This document shows, one piece after another, positions 44,950 through 54,266 of a stretch of 64,000 nt of DNA. Every line of letters starts with the position of its first letter. Position 1 is the first letter of the stretch. The translations under genes and the position numbers were made by a program. The stretch covers positions 124,001-188,000 of the forward strand of contig CALEIK010000025.1 of assembly GCA_937876195.1 (NCBI GenBank). Reading direction: 5' to 3'. Under the pieces are notes generated by a model, which searched no databases, was not told the origin of the DNA, and saw only the letters and a list, made by a program, of their open reading frames with translations. This stretch comes from an uncultured Flavobacteriales bacterium. GTDB lineage: Bacteria; Bacteroidota; Bacteroidia; Flavobacteriales_D; Crocinitomicaceae.

Positions 44950-45426
44950 AGTGATTGCTTTTTTCTTTGATACTTTGACCGGGGAATGTGAGGCAGATAT
45001 TGAAGTCCTCCCCCTTAATCCCCCTCCAAAGGGGGAAACGAGCCAAATCCATTTATTCTTTCCTGCCTGTCGGCAGACTGGGGGCTTGTTCGAATATACT
45101 CGTTAAGAAACTGAATACTTAGTTTTACGAAGCGATATTAAGATTCCCCCTTTGGAGGGGGCGCAGGGGGAGGACATGTATCAAATGAACAACCCCCAAT
45201 AATTAATCATTCGAAGAAGAAAGCCAATTTTCGCAAAATAGTTTTAATGTTTGCAGGAGATGAGCGCATCTGCGCGAACGGTGCAAAATTAAAACGGTTC
45301 GCGGCGAGCAGCAGAGCAAGAAAAAGCGACAGCTTTTGATAGTGTTCGGGAAGAACACCTAATATATTTTTAAAAAGGCCCTTTGGATACTTTGCGGCCT
45401 CGGGCAAAGTATCAAGAAGAAAGATT
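44950..45426. repeat. Composite repeat (modules B and A), immediately upstream of the reductase gene
   Basis: Fills most of the gene-free interval 44748-45450. A short module A end (TTTGATACTTTGACCGGGG, 44965-44983) precedes module B, 44998-45174, with inverted ends TCCTCCCCCTTAATCCCCCT and AGGGGGCGCAGGGGGAGGAC. Then GTATCAAATGAACAACCC leads into module A in inverse orientation (about 45218-45421) with GAAGCCAATTTTCGC ... GGCCTCGGGCAAAGTATC. It contains the hairpins AAAAGC-GACA-GCTTTT (45322-45337) and GTGTTC-GGGAA-GAACAC (45343-45359). Confidence 0.8.
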
Positions 45427-45450
45427 AAATAATAACCCTACCTTCCCCCA

Positions 45451-46095
45451 ATGAAAACAGCAATCATCTTAGGAGCAACAGGATTAACAGGAAGTCTAGT
45501 CCTAGAAAAACTACTGGCAAACAACAACTATTCAAAAATCAAACTCTTTTCAAGAAGTCCTACCGAAGTCAAACACCCTAAAATAGAAGAACACCTCGTT
45601 GATCTACTGAATTTACAAGCATCGAAGGACGATTTCACAGGAGATGAGGTGTACTGCTGCATCGGAACAACCAAAAAGAAAACACCGGACCAATCAAAAT
45701 ACCGCGATATAGACTATGGAATCCCAGCAGCCGCTGCGCAGTTGTGCAAGGAGAATGGAATTGAAGTCATGGCAGTTGTTTCAGCAATTGGCGCCAATGC
45801 AAAGAGTCGAATTTTCTACAACCGCACAAAAGGAGAGATGGAGCAGGCAGTACTCGCCGCAAAAATCCCACGAACCTATATTCTTCGTCCGAGTATCATC
45901 GGTGGAAACCGACAAGAAAAACGAATGGGTGAGAAGATAGGCTTGGCCATATTTAACTTCTTGAACCCCTTGTTCATTGGAAAGTTGAAAAAGTATGCCG
46001 TCATCGATGCGAGTTCAATTGCCGAACGCATGATCCAATTGGCGAATTCCAAGGAACCGAGTTGTGTTTTGGAGTCGGATGAGATTGGTGGGTAG
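45451..46095 (+). CDS. NAD(P)-binding Rossmann-fold protein (atypical SDR, HTATIP2-like)
   Basis: 214 aa. Nucleotide-binding start AIILGATGLTGSLVLEKLL (4-22) and YCCIGTTKKKTPDQSKYRDI then DYGIP at about 70-94, matching the YwnB/HTATIP2-like group of atypical short-chain dehydrogenases; FYNRTKGEMEQAVL (about 125-138) holds the conserved Lys region and LRPSIIGG follows. Substrate unknown. The start lies 25 bp after a composite repeat, so its promoter probably lies within repeat sequence. Confidence 0.85.
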   Translation: MKTAIILGATGLTGSLVLEKLLANNNYSKIKLFSRSPTEVKHPKIEEHLVDLLNLQASKDDFTGDEVYCCIGTTKKKTPDQSKYRDIDYGIPAAAAQLCKENGIEVMAVVSAIGANAKSRIFYNRTKGEMEQAVLAAKIPRTYILRPSIIGGNRQEKRMGEKIGLAIFNFLNPLFIGKLKKYAVIDASSIAERMIQLANSKEPSCVLESDEIGG

Positions 46096-46184
46096 TTTCT
46101 AGTGACTAGTTTGTAGTGATTTGAAGAGGTGCTCCCCTTTTTATCATCCGATTCGGAGAATCCTATACGATCTAGTTCAAAGTC

Positions 46185-47678
46185 CTACTGCTTGATGATC
46201 TTAACGTAATGCAGTCCGCTTTTAGCGCTCACTTGGATAAAATAGAGACCATTGGTATATGGACCAAAGTCGATGCTGTGATTCCCATTTGTTTGGGGTT
46301 GAACTACTTTTTCTGTGCCGATTAACTTTCCACGTGAGTCATAAATAGCAATGAAGCATTGATTATCCGAAATGTGCTTTAAATCTAACATCACCAATCC
46401 AGAAGTCGGATTAGGATACACCGATATCACCGCATTCTCGATGTGCTCTTGTACATTTAATGACGAATCACAATAGGTAATTTCCAACACTGGGTACTTC
46501 GTTGGGTCTCCTTGATCGAGTGAACAGAAGAGCAATCCTCTCGTTGGCAATTGTTCATCAACTAGGCCTAACCAAAAACCATGACTTGTAGCGGGATTAT
46601 CTAGCATATCTTGCACCAAATCGGTCACATCGATATCCAAATAGTCCTGATCTGCAGTCGTACTTTGCGGTAATATCACTTCATTATTGGTCGTATAGGT
46701 TGGCGCAGTATTCCAAGTTACAGCAAGCTCATTCCAAGCAGATGTTACTCGTCGAAGGTAGCTTGCGTTGTTTCCTAGATGCCCCAGATCCAATTCGGGA
46801 TGATTCATTCCCACAAGAGCATACAAATTAATCTTGGCATCTATAATTACTGTTCCAGAAGGAATTAAGCTCAGATCAAAATCAATCAAACCTCTTCCTG
46901 AGTTTATACCACCTGATGTCCCCGGACTAATGAAAGCTGCACTTTGATCTACGGTGCCATAATTCGAATTTTCCGTTGGGTAAGTGTCGTGATAACCAAT
47001 GGCGGCGTCTCGTTCGGCTGAAAGTGTGACAGTTTGAGGTGCACATGCGTAGGTGATCTCAAGAACAGGGTATTTTGTTGGATCACCTTGATCGAGTGAA
47101 CAGAAGAGCAATCCTCTCGTTGGCAATTGTTCATCAACTAGGCCTAACCAAAAACCATGACTTGTAGCGGGATTATCTAGCATATCTTGCACCAAATCGG
47201 TCACATCGATATCCAAATAGTCCTGATCTGCAGTCGTACTTTGCGGTAATATCACTTCATTATTGGTCGTATAGGTTGGCGCAGTATTCCAAGTTACAGC
47301 AAGCTCATTCCAAGCAGATGTTACTCGTCGAAGGTAGCTTGCGTTGTTTCCTAGATGCCCCAGATCCAATTCGGGATGATTCATTCCCACAAGAGCATAC
47401 AAATTAATCTTGGCATCTATAATTACTGTTCCAGAAGGAATTAAGCTCAGATCAAAATCAATCAAACCTCTTCCTGAGTTTATACCACCTGATGTCCCCG
47501 GACTAATGAAAGCTGCACTTTGATCTACGGTGCCATAATTCGAATTTTCCGTTGGGTAAGTGTCGTGATAACCAATGGCGGCGTCTCGATTAGCAGTAAT
47601 TGAAACCGTAATTTGAGCTGTAGCAATGGAGCTAACAAGAGCAAGTGAACTAAGTATAAGTAATAATGTGATCTTCAT
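46185..47678 (-). CDS. Type IX-secreted protein with two identical DNRLRE/CBM96-like domains
   Basis: 497 aa. Signal peptide 1-21. Two copies of a domain of about 190 residues (about 30-220 and 222-412) are identical over almost their whole length: RDAAIGYHDTYPTENSNYG, then SGRGLIDFDLSLIPSG, then VTSAWNELAVTWNTAP, matching DNRLRE/CBM96-type beta-sandwiches often seen in surface adhesins and carbohydrate-active proteins. A type IX sorting domain (SVYPNPTSGLVML to GLYFIQVSAKSG) ends the protein. DNA of the copies is identical over 503 bp at a 576-bp offset. Role perhaps adhesion; ligand unknown. Confidence 0.85.
   Translation of the reverse strand: MKITLLLILSSLALVSSIATAQITVSITANRDAAIGYHDTYPTENSNYGTVDQSAAFISPGTSGGINSGRGLIDFDLSLIPSGTVIIDAKINLYALVGMNHPELDLGHLGNNASYLRRVTSAWNELAVTWNTAPTYTTNNEVILPQSTTADQDYLDIDVTDLVQDMLDNPATSHGFWLGLVDEQLPTRGLLFCSLDQGDPTKYPVLEITYACAPQTVTLSAERDAAIGYHDTYPTENSNYGTVDQSAAFISPGTSGGINSGRGLIDFDLSLIPSGTVIIDAKINLYALVGMNHPELDLGHLGNNASYLRRVTSAWNELAVTWNTAPTYTTNNEVILPQSTTADQDYLDIDVTDLVQDMLDNPATSHGFWLGLVDEQLPTRGLLFCSLDQGDPTKYPVLEITYCDSSLNVQEHIENAVISVYPNPTSGLVMLDLKHISDNQCFIAIYDSRGKLIGTEKVVQPQTNGNHSIDFGPYTNGLYFIQVSAKSGLHYVKIIKQ
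46510..47588. repeat. Intragenic tandem duplication, 576-bp period
   Basis: 46510-47012 and 47086-47588 appear identical base for base (503 bp) by eye. The 73 bp between (47013-47085) differ from both flanks, so the identity is limited to the domain core. Confidence 0.9.
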
Positions 47679-47839
47679 GTTTAAACCAAATAGAACGTTA
47701 GAATACGAAGATATAATAAATAATTGGTATTATTAAGAATTTCGATTGTTTGGTTTTTCATACAACACATGCTGTACCAGCCGAGTAAAGTAAAAACATA
47801 TTTTCCAATCGTAAAAGTGAGATGCCAATCTTTAGCTGC

Positions 47840-48145
47840 AAACCTCCAACAATTAATCATCCGAAGAAGAAAGCCAATTTTCGCGAAAGAGAACGCACTG
47901 CGTTCGAAGACAAAAGCCCGTTCGGGAAGAACGATAGGCTTGAGGTAAGTTTTAATGTTTGGCGGAAATTTAGATAATGAAACGTGTTCTTCCCGAACAC
48001 TATCAAAAGCTATCGCTTTTTCTTTTGAAAATTGGCAAAAGGTGTTTTGGATCCTCGGTCTGTCGTTCTTCCCGAACGGACCTTCGTCTTCAAAAATATA
48101 TTTTTTCTTTTTGAGACCTCGGTCAAAGTATCAAAGAAAATAAAT
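47840..48145. repeat. Module A repeat with extra hairpins, inverse orientation
   Basis: Within the gene-free interval 47679-48201. Begins near AACAATTAATCATCCGAAGA then AGAAAGCCAATTTTCGCG and ends GAGACCTCGGTCAAAGTATC. Internal hairpins: GAACGC-ACT-GCGTTC (about 47890-47904), CGTTC-GGGAA-GAACG (about 47919-47933), GTGTTC-TTCCC-GAACAC (47984-48000), AAAAGC-TATC-GCTTTT (48005-48020) and CGTTC-TTCCC-GAACG (about 48064-48080). No module B here. The remainder of the interval is plain spacer. Confidence 0.75.
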
Positions 48146-48201
48146 TCTCAAAAATCCCCCTTAATTCCCTATATTGTTCCCAAATAAAAAAAACAATTAT
48201 T

Positions 48202-48846
48202 ATGAAAGGATTAATCATATCCCTATTTATGTTAACGAGTATTTCGTTGAGTGCTCAGGACTGGAGTACAGATGTTTACAAATATGGGGAAGAATACCCA
48301 GGATATGTCATTGAGGCGGACGGTAAGAAAGTCGAAGGGTTTATCGATTACCGCAATCGTTATAGCATGCAGAACGAAGTTATTTTCTTTAAAACGAAGG
48401 GAGATAAGAAATCGAAGGTAAAGTACAAGACTGGAGATTTAAAAGAATATCAAGTAGCCGACAAGGTGTACCATTGCATTAATTATTCAGGTGGATTGAT
48501 GGCGAAACCAATCAAAGCAAACCTTTTAGTGGAAGACGGATGTATCAGAGAGTATGTATGGTACAATAGAGCGGATAACTACAGCACCATGCAAAAACTT
48601 CCGGGAGAATCTGATGAAGACTTTAACGCTAGAATGTACCCTCCAACGACCATTTACTACAAAGAAGGAGACGATAAGCCTGTAGAAGCAAGTTATTTCG
48701 GACTAAAATTCAAGACTAAAATGGCTGACTACGTTGCCAAGGACAAAGAACTTGCCGCAAAGGTTACCGCAGGGGAGAAAGGATATAAACTCCTGAATAT
48801 TTTGGACATTATTAAAGAGTACAATACAAATTGTGAGTCTAAATAA
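48202..48846 (+). CDS. Secreted hypothetical protein
   Basis: 214 aa with a signal peptide (1-19, ending LSAQ). The mature protein opens DWSTDVYKYGEEYPGYVIEA and has a beta-rich stretch KKVEGFIDYRNRYSMQNEVI; no family is recognised. It ends 1 bp before the next gene's ATG, so the two are translationally coupled and their products probably act together in the envelope. Confidence 0.72.
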   Translation: MKGLIISLFMLTSISLSAQDWSTDVYKYGEEYPGYVIEADGKKVEGFIDYRNRYSMQNEVIFFKTKGDKKSKVKYKTGDLKEYQVADKVYHCINYSGGLMAKPIKANLLVEDGCIREYVWYNRADNYSTMQKLPGESDEDFNARMYPPTTIYYKEGDDKPVEASYFGLKFKTKMADYVAKDKELAAKVTAGEKGYKLLNILDIIKEYNTNCESK

Positions 48847-48847
48847 G

Positions 48848-50443
48848 ATGAAAAAAACAGCATTATTAGTAGTGGCCTGCACCTTGAGTGTGGGTCATTT
48901 GCTTTGGGGTCAAGAACCTGGATACAAATGGGGTGAGCCCTCAACAAACGACAATGTCGAACGCGAAATCGATCAGTTATTGTCCTATGGCGACAAGGGC
49001 TTTGTACTACTTAGAAAAGAACGTGAAGCAACAGGCGTGTATAATTACTGGATTGAGTCATACGACACGGATTTAAAACTGAAAGAAATCAACAAGGTTC
49101 CTTTCTCTCAAGGCGTGATGGGGAATTCCTATGATATAGAGGAGATCAAGGTTGCGAACGGAACGATTTACGCATTTGTTTCGCATTGGGACAAAGCTGC
49201 AGCAGAAAATACGATTTCTGTAAAGACATTGAGTGAAAGTGGAGAAATGACAGATTTAGCCAATTTAGATGCTGTGGATGCTCTAAAAATGGGGAATCGT
49301 GGCTTATACGATTTTTCTTTTTCGGATGATGGATCTAAATTGCTTTTGCTTTCAACACTTCCCTTTGAGAAAAATACAAATGAAAAAGTACGGTTGAGCT
49401 GCTTTGACGTTCCTTCAATGAAGATCCTATGGTCGCACAATGAAGAATTAGCCTGGGCTTCTGGTCGAGCGGCAAACAACGACATTGCAGTAGATAATAA
49501 AGGACGTGCCTACATGTTTAAACGAATCTGGGAAAAACCAGCATGGCATTACAACGTGTATACAACCAACGAAAGTGGTACATGGGAAACCCACAGGGTA
49601 TTGATGAACAGAGAGGTGGTTGATTACAAGCTCACCTTTGATAACAACAATGAATTTCTCATCTATGCTACCTTCAGCGAAGATGCTTCGGCCTTTGAAA
49701 AACGTCCGCACGGCTATTTGTTTCTTAAGTTTGATGCCGACCAAAAGATAAAAGATGTTCAAGAAAAACTATGGGCTCCCGAAGTCATTGAAAATATTGT
49801 AGGAAGTTCAGCACTAAAGAATCCTGCAAAGGCGTATCTAAGTAATTACGGACTCAAAGATGTATTGTTTAGAAATGATGGCGATGTACTCATTTTATTG
49901 GAACAAATGTCCGAGGAAAAGGATGGGATTCCGGGTACTCAACCTGTTCAATATTCGTACACGTTTAAATACGGCAATTTCTTAGCGGTATGTTTAAACG
50001 GCACGAATGGCGAGATGAAATGGTGGAAATCATTCGACAAGAAACAGGAGATAAAGGTGAATAATAGTACAGACCCGTTCGGATCATTTGTTTATTTCCT
50101 GAAAGAAGATCGCTTGTATGTACTGTGGAACAATACACCATTGTCTGTTTCATCCATTCCACCAGCCAGTTGGACAGAACCCGACGGAACAAAATACGTG
50201 AAGCACAAAGTATTTAATGAAAAAACAATGCACGGCACATTTATGCACGTTGTGGAACCGGATGGATCATTGGCATACGCGAACCGTAAATATGGATTAC
50301 CATTACTCGATCTACATGCAGGAGCAGTTTTTGAAATGAGCATGGCATCCTCCATATTCTTTGAGATGAACGGAGAATTGGTCATAATGGCCCTCATGCA
50401 TAACGGCGGAAAGCGCTACCGATTCGGATTTATAAATTTGTAA
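48848..50443 (+). CDS. Secreted beta-propeller-like hypothetical protein
   Basis: 531 aa from ATG 48848; a GTG at 48833 inside the previous gene is rejected. Signal peptide 1-21 (MKKTALLVVACTLSVGHLLW then GQ). Repeated WxxYDTDL-, FSFSDDGSKLLLLSTLPFE- and YMFKRIWEKPAWHYNVYTTN-like segments suggest propeller blades, in the style of Bacteroidota proteins of unknown function. No enzymatic motif is seen. Translationally coupled to the 214-aa gene upstream. Confidence 0.72.
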   Translation: MKKTALLVVACTLSVGHLLWGQEPGYKWGEPSTNDNVEREIDQLLSYGDKGFVLLRKEREATGVYNYWIESYDTDLKLKEINKVPFSQGVMGNSYDIEEIKVANGTIYAFVSHWDKAAAENTISVKTLSESGEMTDLANLDAVDALKMGNRGLYDFSFSDDGSKLLLLSTLPFEKNTNEKVRLSCFDVPSMKILWSHNEELAWASGRAANNDIAVDNKGRAYMFKRIWEKPAWHYNVYTTNESGTWETHRVLMNREVVDYKLTFDNNNEFLIYATFSEDASAFEKRPHGYLFLKFDADQKIKDVQEKLWAPEVIENIVGSSALKNPAKAYLSNYGLKDVLFRNDGDVLILLEQMSEEKDGIPGTQPVQYSYTFKYGNFLAVCLNGTNGEMKWWKSFDKKQEIKVNNSTDPFGSFVYFLKEDRLYVLWNNTPLSVSSIPPASWTEPDGTKYVKHKVFNEKTMHGTFMHVVEPDGSLAYANRKYGLPLLDLHAGAVFEMSMASSIFFEMNGELVIMALMHNGGKRYRFGFINL

Positions 50444-50514
50444 TCTGTATTAGCGATTATTTTACAGTTAATCGTCGAAGTGTCTTAGAATGAATGGTGA
50501 TTGAGGTGCGGGAA

Positions 50515-50952
50515 GTGGTCGTATTATAGATCCTCCCCCTGCGCCCCCTCCAAAGGGGGAAACGTACCGAGTCTATTTCCTATTGAACTGACTAACTATT
50601 TCTGTTAAAGAAATTGTAAACGTAGCTTTACGAAGCGATATTAGGACTCCCCCTTTGGAGGAGAAGAAGCGAAAGCTTCTGATGGTAAAAGGGGGAGGAC
50701 ATGTATCAAATGAACAACCCACAAAGATTAATCATCCGAAGAAGAAAGCCAATTTTCGCAGTATAGTTTTAATGTTCACGAAAGACGAATGAAGCGAAGC
50801 GTAATGAGCAAGAGAAAGCACGGCTTTCGATTATGTTCAGGAAGAACATTAATTAAAACGTTTCTCGTAATGAAATGAAGAGAAATACCTTGAAAATTGG
50901 CAAAAGGCGTTTTGGATACTTTGCGGCCTCGGGCAAAGTATCAAGAAAAAGA
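50515..50952. repeat. Composite repeat (modules B and A)
   Basis: Fills most of the gene-free interval 50444-50963. Module B, 50520-50700, has inverted ends TCCTCCCCCTGCGCCCCCTC and AAAAGGGGGAGGAC and an AGAAGC-GAAA-GCTTCT hairpin (50665-50680) in its right arm. Then GTATCAAATGAACAACCC and module A, inverse, to GGCCTCGGGCAAAGTATC at about 50943. Hairpins GAAAGC-ACG-GCTTTC (50814-50828) and ATGTTC-AGGAA-GAACAT (50833-50849). Same B+A order as at 44950-45426. Confidence 0.8.
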
Positions 50953-50963
50953 AAAGAATAAAA

Positions 50964-53960
50964 CTAAATCAACCCCGCTAAATTCAACGGCTTCCCTTGT
51001 ATATTAAACTTCAGTGTAAATCGAATGCGGTGCGCGTAATTCTTCGAGAGAAAAGAACTTTCTAACTGCTGACTCATCCAAACCGGAAAGTACACCCCAA
51101 AGACACTTCCAAAGCGTAGCGCCAACCCCGTGTTAATTGCCGTATTAAACGTCACCCCATTGTCGAAGGTACCGAAATCGGCGAAGACCCCAAAGATTCC
51201 AGGTTTGATGGGTAATTGTGCATACAAGTTTGCAGTAGCAACGGTGTGAATACTCGTTCCGTAAGCGCTTGTACTCTTAAACCCACCCATGTTTTCATTG
51301 CGCTGTTGCGACCACATCCCCGTAGCAGCATTTCGACCGAAGTAGTACTCGTCCACAAAAAGATCTTGCGTTCCGTCGGCGCCAGCGAGTGACATCCCAT
51401 AACGGTAATTGTTCGCAGGTGAGAAATCGTTGAGGTACATGTGTCCAATGAATCCACGAAGTTCAATCCAACGCTCCATCTTGTTGCGTAAATACCTGAA
51501 TTTGTAGGTCGACTCGACTAAGATTCGACCCAGTTCATCGGAGTGATTGACGTTCGTAAAGTATTCGTTGCGCACGTTGAAATTAACGCGGTGATCAGGT
51601 TTTTTGAAATCAACGTTGTACTCGATGTACGCCCCAGCATGCTCAATGTGCGTCGGTCCGAATTTATCTTTGTTGTAAATCGTTTGCACCTTGATGTATT
51701 GACTGAACGCCGAAGCATCTCCACGGTTCCCAATTTTCGCGATCCAATATGGAGCCACGGCAATGTAATGCGATTCATTACGTCGGTAGGTTGAATCGTG
51801 CTTGAAGGATTTTATCGATGCTCCAAAGCGCGATGTTTTGAAAGTGCGCTTCGGCAAAAACGTATAATTGAAATCCGCCATTCCAGAAACAAACTGACGT
51901 CCAAATGAATAAAACGGAGCGACGATAAAGTTGAATTTGTTCGTAGGAGCGCCGTAATTGTGCAGCGCGGCACCGATCATGAATTTATCGTACATATTTC
52001 CTCCGATGATCGGCGTCCAAAAGAGATTGGTGCGGTCTGGCTCGTGATCTCCAATCAAAAACTCTAGTTTCAGCGGTTCGTATTTGTTGAACATCCGTTC
52101 CTTGCTCCACGAATTGTTCTGACGATTCATGTCGGGAATTTCCTTGGAAACATCAAGCACCACGCGGTCAGGTGAACTTTCTACAATGTGAACAGTGCTC
52201 TTTTTCGATCCGGGCTCTACCCAATGTGTAGCAACGAGTGAATCGTTTTTAAATATATTAATCTCTATCGGTCCGTCGACTTGTCCCTTGTTTTTTACTG
52301 TGATGAATGCACCTAGTTCATTTTGTTTTACGCTTTTGAGTTTGTAATCAATGTGATTGGTCGTGTTGATGAGATCGTCAAACAACCAGCTCAAATCTTT
52401 GCCAGATGTTTTTTCAAAGGAAGCGCGCATGTCCTCCGGTTGAGGATGCTTGAATTCCCATTCGCGGTAATACGTTTGCATGCATTCGTCGAACAAATCA
52501 TCGCCGAGGTAATCCTTCAGGTAATAAAACACCAATCCCGTTTTTTGGTACATCACTACGCCATAGTTCGCACCGGTAAATCGACAAGAATGCGTTTCAA
52601 TCGGTTGATCTTCTCCCAACCCTGCGATGGCGCGGTAGGAAATGTCCGCCATGTCATGGTGACTTAAATCGTTCATGTGCATCACTCCACCAAACAGCAT
52701 ATCAGAAAGCGCTGTATTCTCAGGATATTTCGTTTGGATGTAGCGGATTTCATTCAAGGTATTAATTCCTTCATCCATCCAACCGTGAACCCGTTCATTC
52801 GTTCCCAACTGTCCGTAAAACCAGTTGTGTCCCACTTCGTGCACAATCACCACTTCCAAGTCGTAAGCCGTGTTTGAATTGCCAATCACCGTCACGTTCG
52901 GGTATTCCATTCCACCACCAGCGCTAATCGTTCCATCGACAGCTGTCACTTGGTTGTAGGGATAATCCCCGTTCCATTTCGAATAGTAAAACGTTGCATC
53001 ATTGAGATATTCAATTGATTTCGACCATAAACCTTTGTTGCGTGGCGTAAACATCGCCCATGAAGTGACTGTTCGTTCAGAATGCGGCAGTTCGACTTCA
53101 CCCTTCAGTACCATGTAACGCTTGTCGGCAAACCATGCAAAATCGTGTACATTTTTCTGCGTGTAGCGAATGGTTTTCATCGTTTCGCTCGAAGCAGGAA
53201 AGTCATTTGATCCTCTCGAGTGACCTTTTTTGGAAGTTTGTAAATCCTTCAGTTCTTCCGCTGTTTTTGAAGCGAGTTCGTCCAGAAATGCCACTTCGCT
53301 CGTCGTTTGTAAATCGCCGGTTGCTCCTACGACATAATTTTCAGGCAAGGTAATCGAAACATCAAAAGATCCATATTCAGAATAAAACTCTCCTTGCGTG
53401 ACGTAAGGCATGTGGTGCCAACCATCTTTATCGTACACCGCAGGTTTTGGATACCACTGCGTAATTTGGTACGATTGTCCAATATGCCCGAGTCGAGAAA
53501 TATTTCCCGAAGGCACTTGTACCACGAACGGTGTTGAAACGGTAATTTTACCGCCTGGCATCAGTGGTTCTGTCAATTGCACTATGCAAATATCACGATG
53601 ATGTGGTTCGTAGTCCCATTTCACAGGAAGGCCGTTCACTTTAAAATCAAGTCCGGTAATATTTCCCTTGAGCGAATCCGATCCGACTTTCAGGTCATTG
53701 TGTCCCATCTCATACAATTGCTCCGCAAGCGCCGTTTCTCCATCCGCGTAGGCATTTGGCCATAGGTGAATGTAGATTTCATTGAGTTGGTTGGGCGAAT
53801 TGTTGATGTATTCGAAGCGTTCATCACCTGTGAGGGTATGTTTTTTATCGTCCAGCTGCACCGAAATCGTATAGTTGACTTCTTGTTGCCAATATTCTTG
53901 TGCGTTCGACATGGCGACTGCAAACACGAGAAGGATTAGAAGATGGTGCTTTATGCTCAT
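50964..53960 (-). CDS. M1-family zinc metallopeptidase, secreted
   Basis: 998 aa with a signal peptide (1-20). M1 aminopeptidase fold: exopeptidase motif GGGMEYP at 348-354, zinc site HEVGH (374-378) with the third ligand Glu near 397 (WMDEGIN). The long C-terminal part (about 640-998) looks like a beta-rich surface or barrel-like domain and ends FNIQGKPLNLAGLI; it is much longer than classical M1 enzymes, as in other Bacteroidota M1 proteins. Probably degrades peptides outside the inner membrane. A B+A repeat ends only about 12 bp after its stop codon. Confidence 0.92.
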   Translation of the reverse strand: MSIKHHLLILLVFAVAMSNAQEYWQQEVNYTISVQLDDKKHTLTGDERFEYINNSPNQLNEIYIHLWPNAYADGETALAEQLYEMGHNDLKVGSDSLKGNITGLDFKVNGLPVKWDYEPHHRDICIVQLTEPLMPGGKITVSTPFVVQVPSGNISRLGHIGQSYQITQWYPKPAVYDKDGWHHMPYVTQGEFYSEYGSFDVSITLPENYVVGATGDLQTTSEVAFLDELASKTAEELKDLQTSKKGHSRGSNDFPASSETMKTIRYTQKNVHDFAWFADKRYMVLKGEVELPHSERTVTSWAMFTPRNKGLWSKSIEYLNDATFYYSKWNGDYPYNQVTAVDGTISAGGGMEYPNVTVIGNSNTAYDLEVVIVHEVGHNWFYGQLGTNERVHGWMDEGINTLNEIRYIQTKYPENTALSDMLFGGVMHMNDLSHHDMADISYRAIAGLGEDQPIETHSCRFTGANYGVVMYQKTGLVFYYLKDYLGDDLFDECMQTYYREWEFKHPQPEDMRASFEKTSGKDLSWLFDDLINTTNHIDYKLKSVKQNELGAFITVKNKGQVDGPIEINIFKNDSLVATHWVEPGSKKSTVHIVESSPDRVVLDVSKEIPDMNRQNNSWSKERMFNKYEPLKLEFLIGDHEPDRTNLFWTPIIGGNMYDKFMIGAALHNYGAPTNKFNFIVAPFYSFGRQFVSGMADFNYTFLPKRTFKTSRFGASIKSFKHDSTYRRNESHYIAVAPYWIAKIGNRGDASAFSQYIKVQTIYNKDKFGPTHIEHAGAYIEYNVDFKKPDHRVNFNVRNEYFTNVNHSDELGRILVESTYKFRYLRNKMERWIELRGFIGHMYLNDFSPANNYRYGMSLAGADGTQDLFVDEYYFGRNAATGMWSQQRNENMGGFKSTSAYGTSIHTVATANLYAQLPIKPGIFGVFADFGTFDNGVTFNTAINTGLALRFGSVFGVYFPVWMSQQLESSFLSKNYAHRIRFTLKFNIQGKPLNLAGLI

Positions 53961-54071
53961 AGTTTAATTTTTGGGTGAAGTAAAGTTAAAACTTGGCGCG
54001 TAATAACGCTAGTATTTTTTCGTGAAATGTGATAATGAGGTGAGTTATATTGTTATGAAAGATTTTATGGA

Positions 54072-54241
54072 GTCCTCCCCCTTTTACCATCAGAAGCTCT
54101 CGCTTCTTCTCCTCCAAAGGGGGAAACGAGTCGAGCCCATTTTTTTTGAGGTTGTTCAAATATTCTCGCTAAGAAACCGAATATTTAGTTATACGAAGTG
54201 CAATTAAATTCCCCCTTTGGAGGGGGTGCAGGGGGAGGACC
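54072..54241. repeat. Module B repeat
   Basis: In the 306-bp gene-free interval 53961-54266. Ends TCCTCCCCCTTTTACCATCA and AGGGGGTGCAGGGGGAGGAC; left arm carries AGAAGC-TCTC-GCTTCT (54092-54107), the mirror of the arrangement in the 50520 copy. No module A follows. The start codon at 54267 lies 25 bp beyond its right end. Confidence 0.8.
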
Positions 54242-54266
54242 TGTAATTATTTATATATTTACGACA

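Noticed and set aside
38409..54241. Insertion sequence
   Set aside because: Module B has inverted ends but no copy carries a transposase, and clear target-site duplications were not seen.
54198..54266. N-terminal extension of the CtlX-type hydrolase
   Set aside because: It translates the right end of a module B repeat (glycine-rich), and a good ATG follows at 54267.
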